Shown here in pieces: positions 1 to 5,624 of a stretch of 5,624 nucleotides of DNA. The stretch is from Eubacteriales bacterium (GTDB lineage Bacteria > Bacillota_A > Clostridia > Christensenellales > Aristaeellaceae). Both the position numbers and the translations under genes were made by a program. Positions within the stretch are counted from its first letter, which is position 1; each line of letters begins with the position of its first letter. Below the pieces are notes generated by a model. That model saw only the letters and a list, made by a program, of their open reading frames with translations, did no database searches and was not told the DNA's origin. The stretch covers positions 1 through 5,624 of the forward strand of contig JAUMYC010000161.1 in NCBI GenBank assembly GCA_030528845.1, read 5' to 3'.

Positions 1-2710
1 AATCGACGATACGCAGGTAGGTCTCGTCGGCGGCTTTCCACAGGTCGACCCGGTCGATGCGGCCCTCGAGCAGAGCGCCCTCAAGGGGCACGGCGCTGCG
101 GCCGCGGAAGGCCGTTTCGGCGGCGACGGGCGAAAAGCGGCTCGCGCCCATGTGTTTGAGGTTGGTCACGGCGGCGCGGCGCGCGACCTCCCGCAGCTGC
201 CGCGTCTCCGTTTCGTAGACCGCGCCGTCCTGAGCGAGGCCGGGCAGCTTTTCGCTCAGCAGCTCGGCGGTGATGGAATCCATGCGCTGCACGGCCGTCT
301 CCGGGTCGCTCTGCCCGGGATAGAGCTCTGTGAAGCGGGAGAGCGCTTCGTGACAGAAATCGCCCGAATCGCGCGGAGTGACGCCGTATTCGCGGATCTC
401 CTCCGGGCGCGCGCCGTATTGCAGAAAATGCGAAAACGGGCAGCGCGCGAAGCGTTCCAGACGGCTGACGGAGAGGCTCTTCGGGCCGTCGTAGAGCCTG
501 CCCGCAAGAGAGGGCGGGATGGAACCGGGCAGAGGGTCTCCCTGCAGGGCGGAGCGCATGGCGCGCAGGCGTTCGCCGCCCTCGGGCAGGCGGGAGAGCG
601 CCTGCAGGGCTTCGGTCTCCAGCGCATTCGGACCTTCCTCGCGCCGCAGGGCTTCTCCTGCGGCCAGCAGGGCGGCGTCCGGCTGCAGCAGGCGCAGGGC
701 CAGCTCTCGTTCGCTTTCGATGACGCCGCCGGAGATCGGCTGGCGCGGATAGAGCGCGCGCACGGAGCGCACGAGCATGCCCGGGCGGCGCACGGAACCG
801 TCCGCACCGGAGACATGCCAGGAGATCCAGAGCATTTCCTGCGCAAAGGAGACGGCGCTCTTTGCGGCCAGCATCTGCATGCAGCTGCGTTCGGAGCGGT
901 TTGGCCCGAGCCAGATCTCTTTTTCGATGGATTCGCGCTCCGCATCGCTCAGCAGCGCGACCTGCCCGGGAAGCTCCGCGTCGGTCGCCCCGGCGATGAT
1001 CATCAGGCGCACGGGCCGCGTCTTCATGTGCTCGAGCGCGCCCGCCGCGACGGCGTCGGCAGACTGAGGCAGGGGCTTGAGCTCCGCCACGCTCAGCGAT
1101 TGCCGGAAGAGATCCGCGAGGACGCGGGCGGAGGGCGGGCGCTGCGCGTTGGCGTAGATGGCGGCGATCTGATCCATGCAGGCGGTCAGCTTGCTCCAGA
1201 CCTGCGCGCCCTCCGCCGCACGCACGGGCTCGCCCGCCGCGGCGATCTGCTCGGCCTGCGAGAGCATGCGCTCGTATGCGCCGGTCTCCTGCAGATAACG
1301 GAAGATCGCCTCGAGGCGCTCGCGCGCGGAGCCTGTGCGCAGACCTTCGGCAAGGCGTTCTACGGGCGCGAAAGCGGCCTGACGCAGCTGCTCAAAGGCG
1401 GCGTTGCGGCCCTCCGGGTCGATTCCGGGCAGATACGGGCGCAGCCATTTATGCCCCTTCACGCCGTGTGAGAAGGCGAAATTGCGCATGCGGTCGCATT
1501 CGTCGTCGCTCAGGCCGCAATAGCCCAGCGAGAGCAGCGCCTGCACGTCGTTTTCATGCACAGGACCTGCGGCGACGGACAGCGCTGCGAGCACAGACGC
1601 GGCGAGCGGATGGCTCGAGGCGGGGCGGCTCTCCGGGAAGAAGACGGGGATCTCATAGAGGGCAAAGGCCCTGCGCAGCGCGGGCAGCATGGCTTCGCCG
1701 CCCTGCACGGCGAGGGTGATGTCGCCGTAGCGCAGGCCGTGCCGCCGCACCATCTGCCGGATGGACGCGGCGATGTGCTCGGCCTCGTCGCGTGGGTTGC
1801 GCGCGCTGTAGAGGCGCAGTTCGCGCGCGGGCTCCTGCTGCGCGGCGACGGGATAGCAGAAAAGCTCTCTCTCGAGCAGGCGCACGCCGTTGGGCTTGCG
1901 CGGGTGCGCGGGGTCGATCTCCTCGCGTTCGTAGGGCACGCCGCTCTCGCGCAGCAGGGCGAGCATGCGCTCGTAGGTCTTGCGGATGGGGCGGTAGAGA
2001 TGCTCGTCGCGCCGGCTCTCGCGCAGCGGCACGAGCACGCGCACGCGCGCGCAGACCACCGCCAGCGCGCAGATGCACTCCGCGACGGGGCGGGTGAGCA
2101 GATCGAAGCCGTAAAACCACACGGACGCGCCGTGGAAATAGGGGGCGTCCTGCAGGCGGGACATGGCCAGACGGCGCGCGTCCTCGTCGTCTATGCCCAG
2201 CCCCTGCGCGCAGGAATGCCACGCGCGGAAAAGGCAGGCGAGGTCGGCCAGCTTTTCGCCCAGCGGGGAGCCTTCGCGCGCGCGGGCGAGGGCGTCGATC
2301 GCCTCGGCGTCCATGCCGGCTTCTTTCCACTGCGAGACGGCCTCGGAGGCGAGCGCGGCAAAGCCCGGGCTGCGTCTCGCGCGTTCATAGACGCGCAGCG
2401 GTGTCTCGAGCTGGTCGAGCGCCCGGCGCATGAGCATGGCGCGACCGTTTTCGTCGATGCGGGCCGCGTCGCTGCCGCCGGCCTGCTCGAGCACCTTTTC
2501 GCACAGGCGGCGCACGCTGAAGACCTGCAGACGGAAGGAGCCCGCGCGCCCGGCGGCTTCGAGAGCGAGCCGCTCGGCCTCCAAAGTGAGCTGGCCCGGC
2601 ACCACGATGATGATGTTTTCTCCGGCTTCGTCGGCCAGATGCGCGCGCATATCGCTGCGCAGCTGTTCGCGCAGCTGCCACGCGCCTCCTGTCAGAAAGC
2701 ATACCGCCAT
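1..2710 (-). CDS. addB: ATP-dependent helicase/nuclease subunit B (AddB), 3' end cut by window edge
   Basis: AddB is the partner of AddA in the AddAB helicase-nuclease, which processes double-strand ends in the cytoplasm for RecA loading. I translated the minus strand from ATG 2708-2710 and found 903 uninterrupted codons to the window edge. Family hallmarks run in order: VPGQLTLEAER (residues 37-47); SVRRLCEKVL then IDENGRAMLMRR (65-96); an inactivated helicase-like segment with DEAEHIAASI and YEIPVFF (about 301-358); GATDAELP (574-581); SVSRLERFARCPFSHFL (about 747-762), whose C757 should be the first Fe-S cysteine; H787 in FCHEAL; E865; and GRIDRVD (883-889). The last codon, D903 in RIVD, should be the first acidic residue of the nuclease DYK motif, so the lysine and the last three Fe-S cysteines lie outside. 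Family proteins are about 1150 residues, so about 250 are missing. Start choice: GGGGAGG at 2718-2724 lies 7 nt upstream. The usual N-terminal GxxGxGK(S/T) loop is absent (GGAWQLRE, residues 8-15). Confidence 0.95.
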   Translation of the reverse strand, partial: MAVCFLTGGAWQLREQLRSDMRAHLADEAGENIIIVVPGQLTLEAERLALEAAGRAGSFRLQVFSVRRLCEKVLEQAGGSDAARIDENGRAMLMRRALDQLETPLRVYERARRSPGFAALASEAVSQWKEAGMDAEAIDALARAREGSPLGEKLADLACLFRAWHSCAQGLGIDDEDARRLAMSRLQDAPYFHGASVWFYGFDLLTRPVAECICALAVVCARVRVLVPLRESRRDEHLYRPIRKTYERMLALLRESGVPYEREEIDPAHPRKPNGVRLLERELFCYPVAAQQEPARELRLYSARNPRDEAEHIAASIRQMVRRHGLRYGDITLAVQGGEAMLPALRRAFALYEIPVFFPESRPASSHPLAASVLAALSVAAGPVHENDVQALLSLGYCGLSDDECDRMRNFAFSHGVKGHKWLRPYLPGIDPEGRNAAFEQLRQAAFAPVERLAEGLRTGSARERLEAIFRYLQETGAYERMLSQAEQIAAAGEPVRAAEGAQVWSKLTACMDQIAAIYANAQRPPSARVLADLFRQSLSVAELKPLPQSADAVAAGALEHMKTRPVRLMIIAGATDAELPGQVALLSDAERESIEKEIWLGPNRSERSCMQMLAAKSAVSFAQEMLWISWHVSGADGSVRRPGMLVRSVRALYPRQPISGGVIESERELALRLLQPDAALLAAGEALRREEGPNALETEALQALSRLPEGGERLRAMRSALQGDPLPGSIPPSLAGRLYDGPKSLSVSRLERFARCPFSHFLQYGARPEEIREYGVTPRDSGDFCHEALSRFTELYPGQSDPETAVQRMDSITAELLSEKLPGLAQDGAVYETETRQLREVARRAAVTNLKHMGASRFSPVAAETAFRGRSAVPLEGALLEGRIDRVDLWKAADETYLRIVD

Positions 2711-2717
2711 GCAGGCG

Positions 2718-2724
2718 CCTCCCC
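2718..2724 (-). promoter_or_regulatory. Ribosome binding site of addB
   Basis: On the minus strand GGGGAGG is followed by a 7-nt spacer and the ATG at 2710. It is a strong match to the anti-Shine-Dalgarno sequence. It fixes the addB start, and no in-frame ATG lies between this site and the promoter. Confidence 0.8.
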
Positions 2725-2750
2725 TCGTGCGTTTTCGGATATTCAGAAAA

Positions 2751-2759
2751 AGTATACCA
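2751..2759 (-). promoter_or_regulatory. Extended -10 promoter of addB
   Basis: The minus strand reads TGGTATACT: a 5/6 match to TATAAT preceded by a TGn extension. The hexamer 17 bp upstream (TGGCTT, 2774-2779) is a poor -35, which is typical where the extended -10 carries recognition. Transcription would start near 2744, giving a leader of about 34 nt before the addB ATG. The assignment is by motif and position only. Confidence 0.55.
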
Positions 2760-2876
2760 CGACGCGGCCGGAAAAGCCATGCCCTCTCCCGGTGCGTATC
2801 GCAAACGGAAATGTAGTATTGTAAAGCGATGGTACGCTGAACTGCTGCTGAATTTGGCAGAAATGCCGAAAAGCTA

Positions 2877-2905
2877 TTGCCAAGTTAGGCGGAAAATGAT
2901 AAAAT
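2877..2905 (+). promoter_or_regulatory. Sigma-A-type promoter of the AAA+-like gene
   Basis: TTGCCA (2877-2882) is a 5/6 match to TTGACA. It is followed by exactly 17 bp and TAAAAT (2900-2905), a 5/6 match to TATAAT that also has a TGn extension at 2897-2899. Transcription should begin near 2912, leaving a leader of about 58 nt. With both hexamers and the extension near consensus, this looks like a strong, vegetatively expressed promoter. Confidence 0.75.
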
Positions 2906-2913
2906 AAAACATC

Positions 2914-2935
2914 TTGAGCCCGAAAAAAGGCTCGA
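2914..2935 (+). promoter_or_regulatory. Stem-loop at the 5' end of the leader
   Basis: TTGAGCC (2914-2920) pairs with GGCTCGA (2929-2935), with one G-U pair, around an 8-nt A-rich loop. It begins two or three nucleotides after the predicted transcription start. It is not followed by a T-tract, so it is not an intrinsic terminator in this orientation. A 5' terminal stem of this kind can stabilise an mRNA or be an operator dyad; neither role is shown here. Confidence 0.4.
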
Positions 2936-2956
2936 AAAACACAAAAACTATGAAAC

Positions 2957-2961
2957 GGGGG
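2957..2961 (+). promoter_or_regulatory. Ribosome binding site of the AAA+-like gene
   Basis: GGGGG with an 8-nt A-rich spacer precedes ATG 2970-2972. It is only a moderate Shine-Dalgarno match. It still supports this start, because the next in-frame ATG (codon 38, in ELMQDA) lies well inside conserved-looking sequence. Confidence 0.5.
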
Positions 2962-2969
2962 CTAAAAAA

Positions 2970-5333
2970 ATGACGCTTCCAGGCAGACTGTCCATCGCAT
3001 GTATCGAAGAGGATAATCCCCTGAAATCGTATTTCAGGCTCAAGCCGCTGCTGGTGAGCGAGAACGATCGGATCGAACTGATGCAGGACGCATCCGTCAT
3101 GTTCCCTTCGCAGGGCTTTGTGCGCATCGTGCCCGACAAAAACGAGATGAGCCTGTTCAAAAACAGGATGCACCTGATGGGGCGCTATTGCGTGCTGGAT
3201 CTGCGCCGCTTCCCCGGCGAAAACGAAAAGATCCGCCCGAATAAAAATTTCTCTCCGGATAACGGCGAGCATAACGCGTTTATGGTCTATTCCGACGTAG
3301 TCTTTGCGCCCGCGGCGGGCCTGCTCACGCAGGTGCTCGATCTCATCCCGCCGCAGGAGGAAACGACCTTCAGCGCGCATATCGATTGCCCGAGCACGCC
3401 CTGCGTGGCGCTGCGCTATGACGGCCGCTATTCCGGCCCGTGGAAATGGACCCCGGGCGAGGAGGGCAGCGTGATCTTCACAAAAGCGCAGCCCGCAGAG
3501 TGGAACTGGAGCGCGCCGGACGCGCCCGTCGGCATCTGCATCAATATCGAAGAAAATACGCCCATGTTCGTGAACACGGCGGCTCTGGAGCGGCACGCGC
3601 CGCCGAGCGCGTACGCCGCACCGATCTACCCCAGAGCGGAAGCGCCCGTCGCCGCGCCGGTCGCGCCTGTGGCCCCGGCGGCGCAAGTCGTCTCTGCGCC
3701 CGTCGCTCCCGCAGCGCCCGCCCCGGCGGAGGATTCCACGGCGTCCACCATCCCGCTGACCACGCACCGCGCCATCAACGCGCGCATCACCATGCGCGAG
3801 CAGGCGCTGCTTGCCCAGATGGGCGTGAGCCCGCGCCGCGGCCGCAGCCTCTATGAGATCGTAGACGAAAAATGGCGCAAGAGCCGCATCGACCAGCTGG
3901 GCCATCCCGTGCCGCTGGAGGCGACGGGCTCTCCCGCGAACGATCCGATCGAAAACGCGATGACAGCCATCCGTGCGGTGCTGCCCATGCAGGAGGCGCG
4001 CGCGAGCCTGATCGAGGAGATGCTGCGCAACGAAACGCTCAACGACGCGCTCACGGAAGTCTTCGGGGCCAAGCGCAGCATGCAGCACGGCGCGGACAGC
4101 GCCATGACCGAGATCGAAGCCGAGCGGCTGGCGCTCTCGGCCGAGGTGGACAAGCTGCGCCAGCGCAGAGAGACGGAAAAGGAGCTCATTTTGGAGGAGC
4201 TGCGCGCGCAGTATGCCCGTGAGTTCGCCGCGCTTGACCGCAAAAAGGAAGAGCTGCGCAGCGACATCGCTTCTTTGCGTGAAACGGAGGCCAGCGCCCG
4301 CACCGCTGCCGAAGAGGCCGTGAAGGCCATGAAGAAGACCATCAGGGAAGAGCTCGACGAAAAGCTGGTGGAAGGCACGATCACAGGACGTGCGCGCAGG
4401 CTCATCGCCGGCATGAACGACGAATACAGCATCACGCCGCCTCGCCCGGTCACGACCAACCCGAACGCAAGCGAGCTCATCAGCGACGTGCGCGCCTATT
4501 TCGACCGCGCCGCGCGTCCGATCAGCAACGACGAGGCGGTCAACATGCTCGCCTGTCTCACGCTGAGCCGTTCGATTTTGCTCTCCGGCCCGGTGGGCAG
4601 CGGCAAGAGGGACACCATGCGCCTGTTGGCCGGTTCCATCGGCATCTCCACCCCGGAATATCAGCGCTACCGCGTGACCAACGAGGCGCGCACGGCGGAA
4701 AAGCTGATCGCCGACGGCAAGCTGGTCTACGACGATGACACCATCTCCGCGATCACGCTGCTCAACGCCAACAGCCAAAAGGACATCCGCTATGTCGTCA
4801 ATTCGATCTACGGAGCGCAGATCCGCAATTCCTCCGGCCTGCGCCTGATCCTCTCCATCGACGACGCGCCGGACGCCTATCCCGTCTCCACCGCCACCTA
4901 CGACCGTTCCTATCTCATCCGCCTGGAGCACAAGGGCGCGGAGCTGCCCTGGCGGCCTGCGGACGCGCGGCCCGTGGTCTACGGCGAGGCGGTCTCGCTC
5001 GAGGCGCTCAACCGCATTTTCACCCCGAAGAACGATCTGCCCGTGGAGATGGAGCTGCGCATGACGGCCATCCGAGAACGGCTGGACAAGCTCGGCACGC
5101 CCATTTCCCGCCGTTCGCTCGACGCCCTGTGGCGCTATTGCTCCGCTGTGCTGCCGTATATGCAGTGCTCGCCCATGGAGCTGCTCGATCTGGCCATCTC
5201 GCAGCGCGGCCTGCCCACGCTGCTCAGCTGCATGCCCATCGAGGCGCTGATGGAGCTGCCCGATATTTTCAAGGGCATGGACAAGTGCCTCAAGCTCCTC
5301 GACGAGCCGCTGCCCCTGCCCGCGCTGTACTGA
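2970..5333 (+). CDS. Uncharacterised coiled-coil protein with a degenerate McrB/MoxR-like AAA+ module
   Basis: I do not recognise a named family for the whole 787-residue protein. No signal peptide or membrane segment is visible, so it is probably cytosolic. Regions: an unknown N-terminal domain (about 1-207) with aromatic W-x-W pairs at 158-160 and 178-180; a Pro/Ala-rich linker (208-253); a helical segment (about 260-378); a charged coiled coil (about 379-468) rich in E, K, R, A; an AAA+-like module (about 490-690); and a helical lid (about 690-787) with R714/R715 at a sensor-2-like place. The P-loop is GPVGSGKR (540-547), with R547 instead of S/T. The Walker B strand appears as ITLLNA (595-600), with N599-A600 in place of D-E. 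The sensor-1 strand LILSID ends in D631 rather than Asn. YDRSYLIRLE (644-653) matches the family's arginine-finger region. The GGGGG at 2957-2961 is 8 nt before the ATG and the promoter fits this start. It is followed by non-coding repeats, so it is probably monocistronic. It could be a regulatory or scaffold pseudo-ATPase; function unknown. Confidence 0.88.
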   Translation: MTLPGRLSIACIEEDNPLKSYFRLKPLLVSENDRIELMQDASVMFPSQGFVRIVPDKNEMSLFKNRMHLMGRYCVLDLRRFPGENEKIRPNKNFSPDNGEHNAFMVYSDVVFAPAAGLLTQVLDLIPPQEETTFSAHIDCPSTPCVALRYDGRYSGPWKWTPGEEGSVIFTKAQPAEWNWSAPDAPVGICINIEENTPMFVNTAALERHAPPSAYAAPIYPRAEAPVAAPVAPVAPAAQVVSAPVAPAAPAPAEDSTASTIPLTTHRAINARITMREQALLAQMGVSPRRGRSLYEIVDEKWRKSRIDQLGHPVPLEATGSPANDPIENAMTAIRAVLPMQEARASLIEEMLRNETLNDALTEVFGAKRSMQHGADSAMTEIEAERLALSAEVDKLRQRRETEKELILEELRAQYAREFAALDRKKEELRSDIASLRETEASARTAAEEAVKAMKKTIREELDEKLVEGTITGRARRLIAGMNDEYSITPPRPVTTNPNASELISDVRAYFDRAARPISNDEAVNMLACLTLSRSILLSGPVGSGKRDTMRLLAGSIGISTPEYQRYRVTNEARTAEKLIADGKLVYDDDTISAITLLNANSQKDIRYVVNSIYGAQIRNSSGLRLILSIDDAPDAYPVSTATYDRSYLIRLEHKGAELPWRPADARPVVYGEAVSLEALNRIFTPKNDLPVEMELRMTAIRERLDKLGTPISRRSLDALWRYCSAVLPYMQCSPMELLDLAISQRGLPTLLSCMPIEALMELPDIFKGMDKCLKLLDEPLPLPALY

Positions 5334-5352
5334 TCGAACGTGGGCTGAGTCT

Positions 5353-5437
5353 GCTTAGGGGCGCTGCCCCGAGGGAACCGCTTAGGGGCGCTGCCCCTAA
5401 GGACCCCGCTTAAGGGACAATGCCCCTTAAGAATCCC
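5353..5437. repeat. Three tandem palindromic repeat units (REP-like)
   Basis: Units at 5353-5379, 5380-5407 and 5408-5437 each begin GCTTA and have the plan GCTTA-GGGG-short loop-CCCC-(T)TAAG-GA-CCC. Unit 2 forms a perfect 9-bp stem (CTTAGGGGC with GCCCCTAAG, loop GCT). Unit 3 forms an 8-bp stem (CTTAAGGG with CCCTTAAG) in which both arms changed together. Unit 1 is weaker: a GGGGC/GCCCC core, then a mismatch. The array starts about 20 bp after the stop codon, the usual place for extragenic palindromic repeats, and may also protect or end the upstream mRNA. Confidence 0.75.
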
Positions 5438-5478
5438 ATATTGGGGGTACGGGTTATTCCTAGAATTACATACTTCGA

Positions 5479-5537
5479 ATATACAGAGATCGCCCCGGCC
5501 GGAACGCAGCTGTTCAGGTCGGGGCGATATTGTATAT
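5479..5537. repeat. Long imperfect inverted repeat, possible terminator-like hairpin
   Basis: A core stem of 12 pairs joins 5489-5500 (ATCGCCCCGGCC) with 5517-5528 (GGTCGGGGCGAT), with one G-U. An inner 4-bp stem (GAAC 5502-5505 with GTTC 5512-5515) closes a 6-nt loop. Outside a small internal loop, ATATACA (5479-5485) pairs with TGTATAT (5531-5537). The total is 23 pairs. Neither strand has a T-tract after the stem, so a classical intrinsic terminator is not supported, though a U-poor or bidirectional terminator, or a structured RNA, remains possible. Confidence 0.65.
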
Positions 5538-5624
5538 GCAGACTTACGGAAGACGAAAAAATAAAGACAGGAGCAGCGTGCCCGCATCTTTACAGGCTTC
5601 TTTTGGGAGGGGTGCGGGGGACCC

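Larger units (their letters stand above)
2711..2969. other. Divergent intergenic region between addB and the AAA+-like gene
   Basis: These 259 bp are more AT-rich on the right half than the flanking genes and hold two outward-facing promoters whose -10 elements are about 145 bp apart. No convincing gene lies here. A dyad at 2853-2870 (TTTGGCA, GAAA loop, TGCCGAA; 7 pairs with one G-T) sits just upstream of the rightward -35 and could be a protein-binding site, but it is short enough to be chance. Confidence 0.7.
5334..5624. other. Non-coding, repeat-bearing region after the AAA+-like gene
   Basis: No convincing gene starts in these 291 bp. They hold three tandem palindromic units, a large inverted repeat and a G-rich tail, listed separately. 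A GTG at 5578 with GGAG four nucleotides upstream opens a frame to the edge, but its few codons run into the G-rich repeat-like sequence and do not look coding. Confidence 0.6.

Noticed and set aside
152..1471. 439-codon open frame on the plus strand
   Set aside because: It is antisense to the AddB frame, which carries the CPF, GRIDRVD and GATDAELP motifs. The product has no recognisable domain and no credible RBS.
1556..2824. 422-codon open frame on the plus strand
   Set aside because: It is antisense to the AddB N-terminal half, runs across the addB start and its promoter, and its product is low-complexity Ala/Arg/Gly-rich.
2950..2973. Seven-codon upstream frame (MKRGLKK) whose TGA overlaps the ATG of the AAA+-like gene
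   Set aside because: An ATGA overlap suggests translational coupling, but there is no ribosome binding site upstream of 2950 and the GGGGG serving the main ATG lies within it. Most likely chance.
2874..4931. 685-codon open frame on the minus strand opposite the AAA+-like gene
   Set aside because: It lies wholly antisense to a frame with a P-loop, a coiled coil and a matched promoter and RBS. Its product is Arg/His/Gly/Asp-rich with no family motif, as expected for the complement of GC-rich codons.
5353..5437. CRISPR-like array
   Set aside because: The units abut without unique spacers and differ from one another; only three copies exist and each is palindromic, which fits extragenic palindromes better.
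5578..5624. Possible GTG-started gene at the right edge with GGAG four nucleotides upstream
   Set aside because: The spacing is short, the few codons visible give no recognisable sequence, and the stretch merges into G-rich repeat-like DNA.

Overview
The window looks like a chromosomal segment of a high-GC Bacillota (Clostridia-type, possibly gut-associated) bacterium. The basis is an AddB-type nuclease subunit (AddAB is the usual recombination nuclease of that phylum), sigma-A-like promoters, purine-rich ribosome binding sites, and GC-rich codon use strong enough to leave long open frames antisense to the real genes. The lineage is inferred from gene content, not from a marker gene.

Layout. 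(1) Positions 1-2710, minus strand: most of addB, the helicase-nuclease subunit B. It is open through 903 codons and is cut by the left edge inside its nuclease site. (2) Positions 2711-2969: a divergent intergenic region with two back-to-back promoters, an extended -10 promoter for addB and a near-consensus promoter (TTGCCA, 17 bp, TAAAAT) for the rightward gene, plus two small dyads. (3) Positions 2970-5333, plus strand: a 787-residue protein I cannot assign to a named family. It has an uncharacterised N-terminal domain, a Pro/Ala linker, a helical segment, a charged coiled coil and a C-terminal AAA+ module that looks McrB/MoxR-like. The module's nucleotide-binding and hydrolysis motifs are degenerate: R in place of S/T after the P-loop lysine, Asn-Ala in place of the Walker B Asp-Glu, and Asp in place of the sensor-1 Asn. 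(4) Positions 5334-5624: non-coding, with three tandem palindromic units of 27-30 bp, then a large imperfect inverted repeat without a T-tract, then a G-rich stretch at the right edge.

How the genes may work together. AddB with AddA (not in the window; it usually lies directly downstream of addB, which here is off the left edge) resects double-strand breaks for RecA-dependent repair and degrades foreign linear DNA. The divergent AAA+-like protein shares only the promoter region with addB, so a functional link is possible but unproven. The best candidate for something undescribed is this coiled-coil protein with a probably inactive AAA+ module.
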